A stretch of DNA of 64,000 nt from VRUE01 sp963703335. GTDB lineage: Bacteria; Actinomycetota; Thermoleophilia; Solirubrobacterales; 70-9. The notes below the pieces were generated by a model, which was not told the DNA's origin, ran no database searches, and saw only the letters and a list, made by a program, of their open reading frames with translations. The DNA is taken from assembly GCA_963703335.1 (NCBI GenBank), contig OY969812.1, positions 806,001 through 870,000 on the forward strand. The letters are read 5' to 3'. Below, piece after piece: positions 9,161-17,411 of this stretch; the first letter of the stretch is position 1; every line of letters starts with the position of its first letter. Made by a program: the position numbers and the translations under genes.

Positions 9161-10216
9161 ATGAAGACCAGCCGGCGAGAGATGCTGGGCAATGCTGCGC
9201 TCGCCGGCACCTCGCTGCCGCTGCTCTGCGATTTGCTCGGGCGGGGCGCGGTGGCACCCGCCGGGGCTGCGATGGCTGCGGGGCACGAAGGGATGGCGGG
9301 TTCCCAAATGGCGATGGGCGCATCGCACATGGGCTTCGCTGCAGGCCCGGAGGTCAACCACCGCAGAAATGGATTCGACCCCTCGGAGCTGGTCCGCGAC
9401 TTCGATTGGGGGAAGACCCGGCGCCTGGCCAGCGGTCGGGTACAGAGGGAGTGGGAGCTGGCGGCGACCGACAAGGAAGTCGAAGTCGCCCCTGGCATCA
9501 CCTATCCCGCCTGGGCCTACAACGGCCGCGTCCCCGGCCCGACCCTGCGCTGTCGGGAGGGCGAGCGGTTGCGGATCCGCTTCGGCAACGGCTCCTCGCA
9601 CCCGCACACGATCCACTTCCACGGCGTCCATCCGGATTTCATGGACGGCATGCCGGGGATCGGAGAGGAGATCGGGGGTGGCCTGATCGAGCCCGGTGAG
9701 AGCTTCACCTATGAGTTCGACGCCGCACCGTTTGGGATGCACCTCTACCACTGCCACGCGAGCCCGTTGGCCGAGCACATCGCCAAAGGTCTGTATGGCG
9801 CCTTCATCGTCGATCCGAAGAAGGGGCGCGAGGACGCAGACGAGCTGGTGATGGTGATGAACGCCTTTGACACCAACTACGACTCCGCCAACGAGCTCTA
9901 CGCCGTCAACACGATCGGCTTCCACTACGCCCGCCACCCGATTCAGGTCAAGCGCGGCGAGCTGGTGCGGGTCTACCTGATGAACATCACCGAGTACGAC
10001 CCGATCAACTCCTTCCACGTCCACGCCAATTTCTTCCACTACTTCCCGACCGGGACCTCGCTGACGCCGGTCGAGTACACCGACACGATCATGCAGGCCC
10101 AAGGGCAGCGCGGAATCCTCGAGCTGCGCTTCCCCCACCCCGGCCGCTACATGTTTCACGCCCACAAGTCGGAGTTCGCCGAGCTGGGCTGGCTCGGCTT
10201 CTTCGAGGTGAGCTAG
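9161..10216 (+). CDS. Two-domain multicopper oxidase
   Basis: 351 aa with an Arg-Arg signal (SRREMLGNAALAG), so probably Tat-exported, then a Met/His-rich linker (HEGMAGSQMAMGASHM). Copper motifs: HTIHFHG near 150, HLYHCHASPLAEH near 194, HVHANFFHYF near 287 and HAHKSEFAELG near 333. The first cupredoxin domain has the Cys-His of a type-1 site; the last motif is H-A-H without Cys, so the type-1 copper of domain 2 is missing. That matches the two-domain oxidases that keep blue copper only in domain 1. Substrate (phenol, Mn, Fe or Cu ions) unknown. The next gene, a ZIP transporter, starts directly after the stop. Confidence 0.9.
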   Translation: MKTSRREMLGNAALAGTSLPLLCDLLGRGAVAPAGAAMAAGHEGMAGSQMAMGASHMGFAAGPEVNHRRNGFDPSELVRDFDWGKTRRLASGRVQREWELAATDKEVEVAPGITYPAWAYNGRVPGPTLRCREGERLRIRFGNGSSHPHTIHFHGVHPDFMDGMPGIGEEIGGGLIEPGESFTYEFDAAPFGMHLYHCHASPLAEHIAKGLYGAFIVDPKKGREDADELVMVMNAFDTNYDSANELYAVNTIGFHYARHPIQVKRGELVRVYLMNITEYDPINSFHVHANFFHYFPTGTSLTPVEYTDTIMQAQGQRGILELRFPHPGRYMFHAHKSEFAELGWLGFFEVS

Positions 10217-11422
10217 GTGGAGGCGCGCGGAGCGATCGAGCGCCCGCCGGTCAGCTCGCGGCTGCCGGCCTGGGCGCTGGGCGTGATCCCGCTGGCCCTG
10301 ATTGCCGCTGCGGTTGCTGCCTTTGCCCTGCTTGGCGCACCGGGACTCGGCCAGCGCAACGGCCCGCCGGTGGAGGAACTGAGCGTCGAGCGCACGACCC
10401 TGCGTCCCGGCCAGATCGAGCTGACGATCCGAAACGACGGACCCGACCAGGTCGGGATCGCGCAGGTCTCCGTCAACGATGGCTTCGTCGATTTCTCCGC
10501 CAGCTCAAAACAGGTCGGCCGGCTTGGATCAACCGAGATCACGATCCCCTATGAGTGGATCGAAGGCGAGAGCTACCGGATCTCCGTGCTCACCTCGACC
10601 GGCAACACCTTCGAACACACGATTGCTGTGGCTGCAGAGACGCCCGCAGCGGATTCGAGCTTCTTTGGGCTGATGGCGCTCCTCGGCCTCTACGTCGGCA
10701 TCATCCCGGTCGCCCTCGGGATGCTCTGGTTGCCGTTTATCCGCCGTATCGACCAACGCTGGGTGCAGGGGCTGCTCGCGCTGACGGTCGGGCTGCTGCT
10801 CTTCCTCGCGATCGACGCGGTGCAGGCGGGAGTGGAGACGGCGCTGGGCGGCTCACAGGCATTCGGCGGGCCGGCGCTCGTCTTCTTGGGCGCTCTGGCT
10901 GCCTACGTGTCGCTGTCGGGTATCGACGCTTTTATGAGAAATCGCCAGGAGCGGGCAAGGCGGGCAGGAAGCAGCGGCGGCCACCTCGCGCTGCTCGTCG
11001 CAATCGGCATCGGGCTGCACAACCTCGGCGAGGGACTGGCGATCGGCTCCTCCTATGCGGTTGGGGCTCTTGCCCTGGGTGCCTTCCTGGTGGTGGGTTT
11101 CGCCATCCACAACACGACCGAGGGACTGGCCATCGTCGCTCCGCTGGCCGAGAGCCCGCCCAGCATTCGCCGCCTTGCTCTGCTCGGGCTGATCGCCGGG
11201 GCACCGGCGATCCTCGGCGCTGCGATCGGCGCTGCAGCCTTCAATGCCAGCCTCGTTGCTCTGCTCTTGGGGGTCGGCGCCGGAGCCATCGCGCAAGTGA
11301 TCCAGCAGATCGTTCCCTCGATCCGTGACGCTGCGGGGCGGGTGCTTCACCCGCTCAGCGTCGCCGGACTCCTGGCCGGCTTGGTGTTGATGTTCGTAAC
11401 CGGCCTGTTCGTGAGCGTCTGA
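10217..11422 (+). CDS. ZIP-family transporter with N-terminal extracytoplasmic beta-domain
   Basis: 401 aa, GTG start immediately after the oxidase stop. Helix 1 (about 18-45) is followed by a beta-rich domain of roughly 100 residues (VERTTLRPGQIELTIRNDGP, ISVLTSTGNTFEHTIAV) that looks cupredoxin- or Ig-like. The ZIP core begins near 150, with the metal helices HNLGEGLAIG and HNTTEGLAIV. The extra domain is unusual and may take metal or electrons from the exported oxidase encoded just upstream. Coupling with the oxidase and a metal-dependent regulator suggests Fe or Mn handling; that is inference. Confidence 0.88.
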   Translation: MEARGAIERPPVSSRLPAWALGVIPLALIAAAVAAFALLGAPGLGQRNGPPVEELSVERTTLRPGQIELTIRNDGPDQVGIAQVSVNDGFVDFSASSKQVGRLGSTEITIPYEWIEGESYRISVLTSTGNTFEHTIAVAAETPAADSSFFGLMALLGLYVGIIPVALGMLWLPFIRRIDQRWVQGLLALTVGLLLFLAIDAVQAGVETALGGSQAFGGPALVFLGALAAYVSLSGIDAFMRNRQERARRAGSSGGHLALLVAIGIGLHNLGEGLAIGSSYAVGALALGAFLVVGFAIHNTTEGLAIVAPLAESPPSIRRLALLGLIAGAPAILGAAIGAAAFNASLVALLLGVGAGAIAQVIQQIVPSIRDAAGRVLHPLSVAGLLAGLVLMFVTGLFVSV

Positions 11423-12129
11423 TGGAGGCGTCGAGCACTCACGCCAGGCATGAACGGCAATCGCCGAACACCGAGGCGATCGAGGACTACGCGAAGGCGA
11501 TCTACGCCCTTTCCCAGCGCCGGGATGGGCCGGTCGGAACCTCCGAGCTGGCGGAGCGACTCGGGGTCACTCCGGCCACCGCCTCGGCGATGCTGAAGCG
11601 GCTCGACGAGCGGGGCCTCGTCCGCCACCAGCCCTACAAGGGTGTAACGCTGACTGCTGCCGGGGAGAAGGTGGCGCTCGAGGTGATTCGCCACCACCGA
11701 CTGCTTGAGTCTTATCTGAACGAGGTGCTCGGGATGCCCTGGGATCGGGTCCACGAAGAGGCCGAGGTGCTTGAGCACTACATATCCGAGGATCTGGAGA
11801 CCTTGATCGCCGAAAGGCTCGGTGAGCCAAGGCACGACCCCCACGGCGATCCCATTCCGGGTCCCGATCTTGAGCCTCCGACAGCGGACGACAGCCGGCC
11901 CCTGTCGGAGATTGAGATGGGCGCAACTGTCGTCTTCACCCGAGTGTCCGACTCAGATCCTCAGATGCTTCGCTATCTCGCCGAGCGTGGAGTTAAGCCG
12001 GGCGCGCGCCTGTCGGTCCTCGAGCGGGAGCCGTTTGGGGGTGCGCTGCAGATCGAGGCTGAAGGGGCACGGCATGCGTTGGGCGGCGACCTAGTGAAAC
12101 GAATGCGGGTCGTCGCCAGTCTTCCTTGA
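11422..12129 (+). CDS. DtxR/MntR-family metal-dependent regulator
   Basis: 235 aa; its ATG overlaps the ZIP stop (TGATG). The N-terminal winged helix (TSELAERLGVTPATASAMLKRLDERGLV) and dimer/metal domain (HHRLLESYLNEVLGMPWDRVHEEAEVLEH with His/Glu ligands) are followed by an SH3/FeoA-like C-terminal domain (MLRYLAERGVKPGARLSVLE). Such proteins bind palindromes with Fe or Mn and repress uptake genes. It is third in the oxidase-ZIP operon. The box at 14134-14167 before the FTR1 gene is a plausible target. Confidence 0.9.
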   Translation: MEASSTHARHERQSPNTEAIEDYAKAIYALSQRRDGPVGTSELAERLGVTPATASAMLKRLDERGLVRHQPYKGVTLTAAGEKVALEVIRHHRLLESYLNEVLGMPWDRVHEEAEVLEHYISEDLETLIAERLGEPRHDPHGDPIPGPDLEPPTADDSRPLSEIEMGATVVFTRVSDSDPQMLRYLAERGVKPGARLSVLEREPFGGALQIEAEGARHALGGDLVKRMRVVASLP

Positions 12130-12177
12130 TTCGGATTCCGCCCCCTGACCAACAAGCAAATGGCCTCTGCGGTTCGC

Positions 12178-12759
12178 CTAGTCGGTGGGCGCTGCCTCGC
12201 CCGGCTCCCCGGAGGCCGCAGTCCCTGCTGCCGGCCGCCCGAGGATGAACGGAGCCCGCGCCCGGTAGCGACGATAGCCCTCGCCGAGCTGGCGCTGCAG
12301 GTAGCGCTCCTCCGCCGGCAGGTAGATGGCGAGGCTGATCGCCATGAGGGCGACGATCGCCAGCCCCGCGCCGGAATGGCCGACGATCGCCACCCCGACT
12401 GCGCTCAGCAGCAAGCCCAAGGCGAGGGGATGGCGCGAGTATCGGTAGATGCCGTCCGCTTCGAGGACCGGCGCGGCGAAGTAGAACACCGGCAGCGCCG
12501 AACCGACTCCGCTGATTGCGGCGGAGACCAGCGCCACCCCGATCAGAAGCGGGACGGGGGTGACGCTCTCAAAGGACGTCGAAACCGGCCAGCTCTGGTT
12601 TCGCGCGACCACAACGAGAGCCGCCCAGATCGCCAGCTGCGTTGCCCAGGTCAAGGCCGCGATAACCGCGTCGAAGTCTTCGTTCTCGGCAAGGCGGCGG
12701 AGGAGGAAGAAGCCAAGAGCCAGCCAGGCCAGGAGCAGAACGACGACCGCCGAGCTCAA
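12178..12759 (-). CDS. Isoprenylcysteine carboxyl methyltransferase-like membrane protein
   Basis: 193 aa. The best start is TTG 12759, whose TTGA overlaps the stop of the CDF gene. About five helices, then the ICMT/PEMT signature GIYRYSRHPLALGLLLSA and PAEERYLQRQLGEGYRRYRARAP, which in this superfamily forms the SAM-binding site. It is translationally coupled to a metal exporter. ICMT-like genes often sit near heavy-metal resistance genes, but their substrate in bacteria is unclear. It completes the CmtR-like/CDF/ICMT operon. Confidence 0.82.
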   Translation of the reverse strand: MSSAVVVLLLAWLALGFFLLRRLAENEDFDAVIAALTWATQLAIWAALVVVARNQSWPVSTSFESVTPVPLLIGVALVSAAISGVGSALPVFYFAAPVLEADGIYRYSRHPLALGLLLSAVGVAIVGHSGAGLAIVALMAISLAIYLPAEERYLQRQLGEGYRRYRARAPFILGRPAAGTAASGEPGEAAPTD

Positions 12760-13691
12760 CGCGACTCCGGGGCGGTGTCTTGGAGTTGCAGGAGCCGCTC
12801 GGGCTCGTGGTCGACCTGCAAGGTGCTGTGGTCGATGTGGAAGCGCGACTTCAACGACTCGGCCAGGTGGAAGCGGATCTGGTGACAGTCGGCCTCCGAT
12901 TCGACCATGACGTGCGCCGAGAGCGCCGGGAAACCCGAAGTTACCTCCCACACGTGCAGGTCATGCACCTCGACCACGCCCGGCTCATCGAGCAGCGCCT
13001 CGCCGATCGCATCTGGGTCCATGCCCTCCGGCGCCGCCTCGAGGAAGATGCGGCCCGACGCCTTCAGCAAGCCGTAGGCGGAGCGGAGCATCAGCGCGGC
13101 AACCAAGAGCGAGGCGATCGGGTCGGCACGCTCGAACCCGGTCAGCAAGATCACCCCTGCGGCGACAGCAGCCCCAATCGAGCCGAAGGCGTCGATCAGG
13201 TTGTGCTGAAACGCGCCCTCGACGTTCAGGCTGGCCCGGTTTGCCTTGGCCAGAGCCCAGGCGGCGCCGAGGTTGGCGATGAGGCCGGCGATTCCGACCC
13301 ACAGCACCAGTGATGCCTCGACGTCGGGCGGGTCGATGAGGCGGCGAACGCCCTCATAGACGATGAAGATGCCGAGGATCAGCATGGTCATTCCATTGAC
13401 CTGAGCGGAGAGGATCTCGCCGCGTTTGAGGCCGAAGGTCATCGCGCCCTTGGCCCGGCGCATCGCGAGGCGAGCGGCAACGATCGCCAGAGCGATCGCA
13501 CCGGCGTCGGTGAGCATGTGAGCTGCGTCTGAGAGGAGGGCGAGTGAGTTGGCGAGGACTCCAATGACGATCTCGATCACCATGAAGGCGACGTTGATGC
13601 CGAGCGCCAGCGCCAACATCTTCGTGTTGGCCTCCGCCGAGATCGCGTGAGAATGCCCGTGGCTGTGATCGTGCCCTTGGTGGGAGCTCAT
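12756..13691 (-). CDS. czcD: Cation diffusion facilitator (CzcD-type) exporter
   Basis: 311 aa. A His-rich N-terminus (HDHSHGHSHA) is followed by six helices; transport-site residues are in LLSDAAHMLTDAGA (helix 2) and HNLIDAFGSIGA (helix 5). The cytoplasmic C-terminal domain (VHDLHVWEVTSGFPALSAHV, FHIDHSTLQVD) binds metal and forms the dimer. It exchanges Zn, Cd or Co for protons. ATG overlaps the stop of the ArsR-family regulator (ATGA), so synthesis is coupled to its repressor. Confidence 0.92.
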   Translation of the reverse strand: MSSHQGHDHSHGHSHAISAEANTKMLALALGINVAFMVIEIVIGVLANSLALLSDAAHMLTDAGAIALAIVAARLAMRRAKGAMTFGLKRGEILSAQVNGMTMLILGIFIVYEGVRRLIDPPDVEASLVLWVGIAGLIANLGAAWALAKANRASLNVEGAFQHNLIDAFGSIGAAVAAGVILLTGFERADPIASLLVAALMLRSAYGLLKASGRIFLEAAPEGMDPDAIGEALLDEPGVVEVHDLHVWEVTSGFPALSAHVMVESEADCHQIRFHLAESLKSRFHIDHSTLQVDHEPERLLQLQDTAPESR

Positions 13692-14059
13692 CGCGGGGGC
13701 CGTCCGTTGTCAGATATGCAAGCCGGCTCCAGCGTCTGCTCGGTCAGCGAGCACGTCCCGACCGTCTCCCCCGCCATGTCGATCAGCTGATCGACGGCGC
13801 TCAGCAGCTCCTCGACGCCTGGGACCAGCCAGTAGAAGACCTCCCGGCCGCGCTTCTCGCGGGCGACGAGTCCACAGCCCCAAAGACAGGCAAGGTGCTT
13901 TGAGGCGTTCGGCTGGCTCATCTCGGTCTCGGCGACGATCTCCGTGACCCGCCGCTCGCCTCCTCGCAGAGCCTCCAGTATTCGCAGTCGCGAGCGATCG
14001 GAGAGCCCATGAAGTAGGACCGAATGAAGCTCGATGTCGCGGGGAGCGGTCGTCAGCAT
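13688..14059 (-). CDS. ArsR/SmtB-family repressor, CmtR-like
   Basis: 123 aa winged-helix protein (SDRSRLRILEALRGGERRVT; recognition helix SQPNASKHLACLWGCGLV). The two Cys in LACLWGCGLV match Cys57/Cys61 of mycobacterial CmtR, and a later Cys (GTCSLTEQ) sits where CmtR has its third ligand; CmtR senses Cd and Pb. This site differs from the CadC-type repressor at 7677-8036, so the window holds two distinct soft-metal sensors. It is the first gene of the exporter operon, divergent from the FTR1 gene. Confidence 0.88.
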   Translation of the reverse strand: MLTTAPRDIELHSVLLHGLSDRSRLRILEALRGGERRVTEIVAETEMSQPNASKHLACLWGCGLVAREKRGREVFYWLVPGVEELLSAVDQLIDMAGETVGTCSLTEQTLEPACISDNGRPPR

Positions 14060-14133
14060 TTAGCAGAAGCATAGCTGGCGAGGAATATGTTGTGGTCTGT
14101 CGGGTCAGCGCACTTTTTAGACGCGGAACCTAT

Positions 14134-14167
14134 AATTAGGTTGCCCTAATTTGGGTGCCCTAATTTA
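14134..14167 (+). promoter_or_regulatory. Tandem DtxR/IdeR-type palindromes before the FTR1 gene
   Basis: AATTAGG-TTGC-CCTAATT is a perfect 7-bp inverted repeat at 14134-14151. A second, imperfect copy (TTTGGG-TG-CCCTAA) overlaps its right edge. TTAGG/CCTAA half-sites are those of DtxR/IdeR boxes, and the pair lies 29 bases before the iron permease start. A DtxR-family regulator is encoded at 11422-12129. Confidence 0.72.
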
Positions 14168-14195
14168 AACCACGCTTGAGGAGTCCCCCGCCAAC

Positions 14196-15062
14196 ATGAT
14201 CCCCACCTTCGTCATCACCCTGCGAGAGGGCGTCGAGGCCTCTCTCATCGTCGGCATCATCGCCGCCTTCCTGGTCAAGGAGGGGCGCCAGGACGCGCTG
14301 CGGCAGATGTGGGTCGGCGTCGGAATCGCGATCGCGCTCTGCACCGCCGTCGCCCTGATCCTCAACGCGATCGGGCAGCAGCTCCCCCAGCGCCAGCAGG
14401 AGGGGCTGGAGACGGTGGTCGGCCTGATCGCGGTCTCGGCGGTCACCTACATGATCGTCTGGATGCGCCGTCACGCGCGCAGCATCAAAGCGGCCCTGGA
14501 GGGCGAGGCGGCTTCGGCGCTGGCGACCGGCTCGACGATCGCCCTGGTCGCGATGGCCTTCCTCGCCGTCCTGCGCGAGGGCTTTGAGACCTCGGTCTTC
14601 CTGCTCGCCGCCTTCCAGGACGCGACCGACACCACCGCCGCCGGCGCCGGCGCCGTGCTTGGCCTGGTCGCCGCCGTGGCGATCGGGGTCGGCCTCTACC
14701 GCGGCGGCGTCCGCATCAACCTCACCCGCTTCTTCCGCATCACCGGCCTGGTCCTCGTCTCCGTCGCCGCCGGGCTGCTGGCAACCGCCGCCCGCACCGC
14801 CCACGAGGCGGGCTGGATTAACGCGCTTCAGAGCCAGGCGATCGACCTCTCCTGGCTGATTCAGCCGGGCACGATCAGCGGCTCACTTCTGACCGGCATG
14901 CTGGGTCTGCAACCGAACCCGACCGTGATCGAGGCTCTTGTCTACGTCCTCTACGCGGTGCCGATGGCGCTCTACGTCCTCTGGCCGGACCGCTTCCGTC
15001 GCCGCCACCGCGGCAGCAGCGTCGCTGGCCGTCAGAGCGCGCCTGCGGGGAATCCGGCTTGA
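14196..15062 (+). CDS. FTR1-family iron permease
   Basis: 288 aa, seven helices. The paired REGxE motifs that define the iron permease family are REGVE at residues about 10-14 and REGFE near 126-130. These glutamates pass Fe(III) or oxidised Fe through the membrane in EfeU and Ftr1. No EfeO or EfeB gene is adjacent; the two-domain multicopper oxidase at 9161 could supply the ferroxidase step, as yeast Fet3 does for Ftr1, but that pairing is inference. Expression is probably iron-repressed through the palindromes just upstream. Confidence 0.9.
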   Translation: MIPTFVITLREGVEASLIVGIIAAFLVKEGRQDALRQMWVGVGIAIALCTAVALILNAIGQQLPQRQQEGLETVVGLIAVSAVTYMIVWMRRHARSIKAALEGEAASALATGSTIALVAMAFLAVLREGFETSVFLLAAFQDATDTTAAGAGAVLGLVAAVAIGVGLYRGGVRINLTRFFRITGLVLVSVAAGLLATAARTAHEAGWINALQSQAIDLSWLIQPGTISGSLLTGMLGLQPNPTVIEALVYVLYAVPMALYVLWPDRFRRRHRGSSVAGRQSAPAGNPA

Positions 15063-15141
15063 ACCCTCTCCGGCGAGCACCGGCAAAGCCGAACCGTTGG
15101 CCGAATGTGAGCATCCCCTCACCAACCTCTTACGAACCCGC

Positions 15142-15296
15142 TACACTGCCGCCGGTCTGACCACAGAAATGCCGAGTCTCCAGTCGCGCAGCGGCGGGAG
15201 AGCGGGGGAACCAAGTATCTGGGGCAAATCCACCCTTCCGGTGGAAGCGCAGGCTCCTTAAGCGCTAGCCCGACAGCTAACCCCGTAGGCCGACAA
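15142..15296 (+). promoter_or_regulatory. c-di-AMP (ydaO-type) riboswitch with its -10 element
   Basis: A TACACT -10 box at 15142-15147 is followed by hallmarks of the ydaO aptamer: GCGGGGGAACCAA near 15202, a GGGGCAAATCC segment near 15221 and the near-invariant CGACAGCTAACCCCGTAGGC near 15271-15290. It ends about 12 bases before the start of an NlpC/P60-like hydrolase. In actinobacteria this riboswitch class commonly turns off cell-wall hydrolase genes when c-di-AMP is high. Outer boundaries are approximate. Confidence 0.88.
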
Positions 15297-15308
15297 AGGA
15301 GATTGGCC

Positions 15309-15899
15309 TTGAAGAACCATCGGGGGCTAGCTGTTCTTACGCCCGTCATCGTCGCGCTAGCTCTCGCAACTCCGAGCAGCGCCCTTGCCGCCGGCTCAGG
15401 CGGTGTCGACCCTCATCCGGGTGCCCACAAGTCGACGGCCGGCACCCCGGCTGCCGAAGAAGGCTGCCCTGAAACCGGCTGCGCCCCGATCAAGAAGGCC
15501 ACCATCGTCAATGGCGAAGCGATCGCCCCCTCAGAAGCCCCAGCCGGGGTCCAGATGGTGATTGCCGCGGCGAACAAAATCCGCACCAAGCCCTACCTCT
15601 GGGGCGGCGGCCACGGCAAATGGGCCGACAGCGGCTATGACTGCTCCGGTGCAGTCAGCTTTGCCCTTCATGGAGCAAAGCTGCTCCCTTCCCCGCTCGA
15701 TTCCACCTCCTTTGAAAGCTGGGGCGCTCCCGGTGCCGGGCGCTGGGTCACGGTCTACGCGAACGGCGGTCACGCCTACGCGGTAATCGCCGGCCTGCGC
15801 TTCGACACCGCCGGTGGAGCTGATGGCCCACGCTGGTACAAGAGCACCGCCGCCGCCGCGGCGGGACCATTCACCGTCCGCCACCCGGCCGGATACTGA
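15309..15899 (+). CDS. NlpC/P60-like secreted cell-wall hydrolase
   Basis: 196 aa. The start is TTG 15309, seven bases after AAAGGAG; TTG 15303 would be too close to that site. Signal peptide (HRGLAVLTPVIVALALATPSSALA). The NlpC/P60 core has YLWGGGHGKW, the catalytic Cys in GYDCSGAVSFAL and a His in GGHAYAVIAGLRFD. Members cut peptide stems of peptidoglycan. A c-di-AMP riboswitch controls the gene. A degenerate copy of its C-terminus lies at 4598-4721. Confidence 0.85.
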   Translation: MKNHRGLAVLTPVIVALALATPSSALAAGSGGVDPHPGAHKSTAGTPAAEEGCPETGCAPIKKATIVNGEAIAPSEAPAGVQMVIAAANKIRTKPYLWGGGHGKWADSGYDCSGAVSFALHGAKLLPSPLDSTSFESWGAPGAGRWVTVYANGGHAYAVIAGLRFDTAGGADGPRWYKSTAAAAAGPFTVRHPAGY

Positions 15900-15971
15900 T
15901 GCTGGTTCATTTCACCCCGATCGCCGTCGAAGTTCCTTAGAACAGGTGGGCCGAGGCTAGACTTGGCCACC

Positions 15972-16556
15972 TTGAAGGCACGCGCACTCACGAATCCTCG
16001 AGCGCGGTCGGCATCCCTGATCGCCATCGGCGCCTTCGCAATCCACCAGATCCGCTACCTGCTGATCAGCGGTGAGCTGGGTGGCGAGGATCTCCTCCAG
16101 CGCGGCCACAGCTACTTGATCCACGCGCTCCCGCTGCTTGGAGGGCTGCTCCTCGCCGCGCTGACCGCCTGGGTCGTGCGCAGGACCGTCTTCGACGGCG
16201 ATGGCCCCCTTCCGAGTCGACGCCTCAGAGCCGCCTCCTACGCGATCGGCATCGTCGCCGTCTTCTGCTGTCAGGAGCTGATCGAGGGCGCGCTCCTCAC
16301 CGGGCACGTTGGCGGCCTCGGGGCGATCTTCTCGACCGGCGGCTGGGCCGCAATGCCGCTCGCCGCCCTCTTCGGGCTGATCGCGGCGCTGATCGACCGC
16401 GGTGTTGAGGCTGTCGAGGCCCTGGCTGCGCCCGAGTCAGCTAAGCCGTCAACCGAGCTCGCTCCGTCGACACCCGGCACCCCCCTCCTCAGCTTCGACC
16501 TTCTGGCGCCGCTGGCCTTCGGCCTCGCCCGCCGCCCGCCGCCCTCGCTCGCCTGA
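15972..16556 (+). CDS. Membrane protein, paralogue of the one at 20555-21142
   Basis: 194 aa from TTG 15972, chosen because the paralogue has the same layout: TAGACT, eight bases, TTG. Four or five helices; conserved stretches IGAFAIHQIRYLL, a FCCQELIEGAL helix with Cys-Cys and Glu, and the C-terminal APLAFGLARRPPPS shared by both copies. No known family is recognised. The His/Cys/Glu residues inside helices and the metal-rich surroundings hint at metal or haem contact, which is speculative. The short leader suggests a leaderless or near-leaderless transcript. Confidence 0.75.
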   Translation: MKARALTNPRARSASLIAIGAFAIHQIRYLLISGELGGEDLLQRGHSYLIHALPLLGGLLLAALTAWVVRRTVFDGDGPLPSRRLRAASYAIGIVAVFCCQELIEGALLTGHVGGLGAIFSTGGWAAMPLAALFGLIAALIDRGVEAVEALAAPESAKPSTELAPSTPGTPLLSFDLLAPLAFGLARRPPPSLA

Positions 16557-16648
16557 CCTGGCCAACACGACCCGATCCCATTTGAGACGGGTCCAGCTCG
16601 GCGGAACGCCCGCGTGGGGACGCCGAGAGAGCGAAAGCGAGCTGAGCA

Positions 16649-16798
16649 GTGCGCAAATCGAAGGAAGGGCTGGTCTTGCTCATCCTGGGCGTGGTAGCCC
16701 TGGTGGGGCTGCTTTACATGGGCTCAAGAAGCGCCGGCAACGGCGACGCGACGAGCGCCCCACCGTCAGACGGCGAAGCTGCCCGGAGGTCGCGATGA
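16649..16798 (+). CDS. Small single-span membrane protein (copy 1)
   Basis: 49 aa from GTG: Met-Arg-Lys-Ser-Lys-Glu, one helix (GLVLLILGVVALVGLLYMG), then a short polar tail. A near-identical 49-aa protein is encoded at 17262-17411. Its stop overlaps an ATG opening a 20-codon frame (MSPVTTSL...) that resembles the beginning of the transglycosylase signal peptide in copy 2, so copy 1 looks like a duplicate that lost its downstream partner. Function unknown. Confidence 0.65.
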   Translation: MRKSKEGLVLLILGVVALVGLLYMGSRSAGNGDATSAPPSDGEAARRSR

Positions 16799-16853
16799 GT
16801 CCCGTTACTACGTCTCTAAGAAGGAAGGCGCCAAATGTGGGCGCTTCCCCTCC

Positions 16854-17165
16854 ATGACTCCCCGATGGTTTCGTCGTAGGAAGACAGCAGTCCGGCGGGA
16901 GCCTGCTGGCCAGCCAAAGGGGATCTCGCTGGACGGATGCGCGCTCCTATTGCAGCGGCTCGATCACTTCGAGGAAGCGGACATTCTCGATGCTCTTGCC
17001 CAGCGCTACGAATTGAAGACCCTCGACGAGGAGGAGGGCATATTCCGCGTCGTTATAGACGACGCCTACGATTCCGACGAGGCTGTTGTGCGATTGACCA
17101 TCGTGCTTGATGAGATCGACCGTGATTGGGAGGGTCGCTTTGGCTGGCCAAAAGCCGAGCCGTGA
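16854..17165 (+). CDS. Hypothetical acidic protein
   Basis: 103 aa from ATG. A basic start (TPRWFRRRKTAVRR) is followed by a helix with LLQRLDHFEEADILDALAQRYEL and an acidic alpha/beta part (LDEEEGIFRVVIDDAYDSDEA). The composition looks like a real protein rather than a shadow frame, but no family is recognised. It is inserted between the two copies of the 49-aa membrane protein duplication. Confidence 0.5.
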   Translation: MTPRWFRRRKTAVRREPAGQPKGISLDGCALLLQRLDHFEEADILDALAQRYELKTLDEEEGIFRVVIDDAYDSDEAVVRLTIVLDEIDRDWEGRFGWPKAEP

Positions 17166-17261
17166 GCGGGACCACCGGGGATGGGACCGACACGCTCCGT
17201 CCCGCCGGGACGGGGGCAGGTCAGCGCGCGCCGCGCGCGCTGGAGCGAGGGGAACTGAAAA

Positions 17262-17411
17262 GTGAAGAAGTCAAAGGAAGGGCTGGTCTTGCTCCTCTTG
17301 GGCGTGGTGGCCCTGGTGCTGCTTCTCTACGTCGCTTACCGAGGCGTCGGCGACCGCGACGCGAGCAACGCCCGGCCGTCAGACAGCGATGTCGTCCGGG
17401 AGGCGCAATGA
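17262..17411 (+). CDS. Small single-span membrane protein (copy 2)
   Basis: 49 aa from GTG: Met-Lys-Lys-Ser-Lys-Glu, a helix GLVLLLLGVVALVLLLYVAY and a polar tail. TGA overlaps the ATG of the transglycosylase (ATGA), so the two are translationally coupled. It may anchor or assist the exported hydrolase; that is inference from coupling only. Confidence 0.7.
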   Translation: MKKSKEGLVLLLLGVVALVLLLYVAYRGVGDRDASNARPSDSDVVREAQ

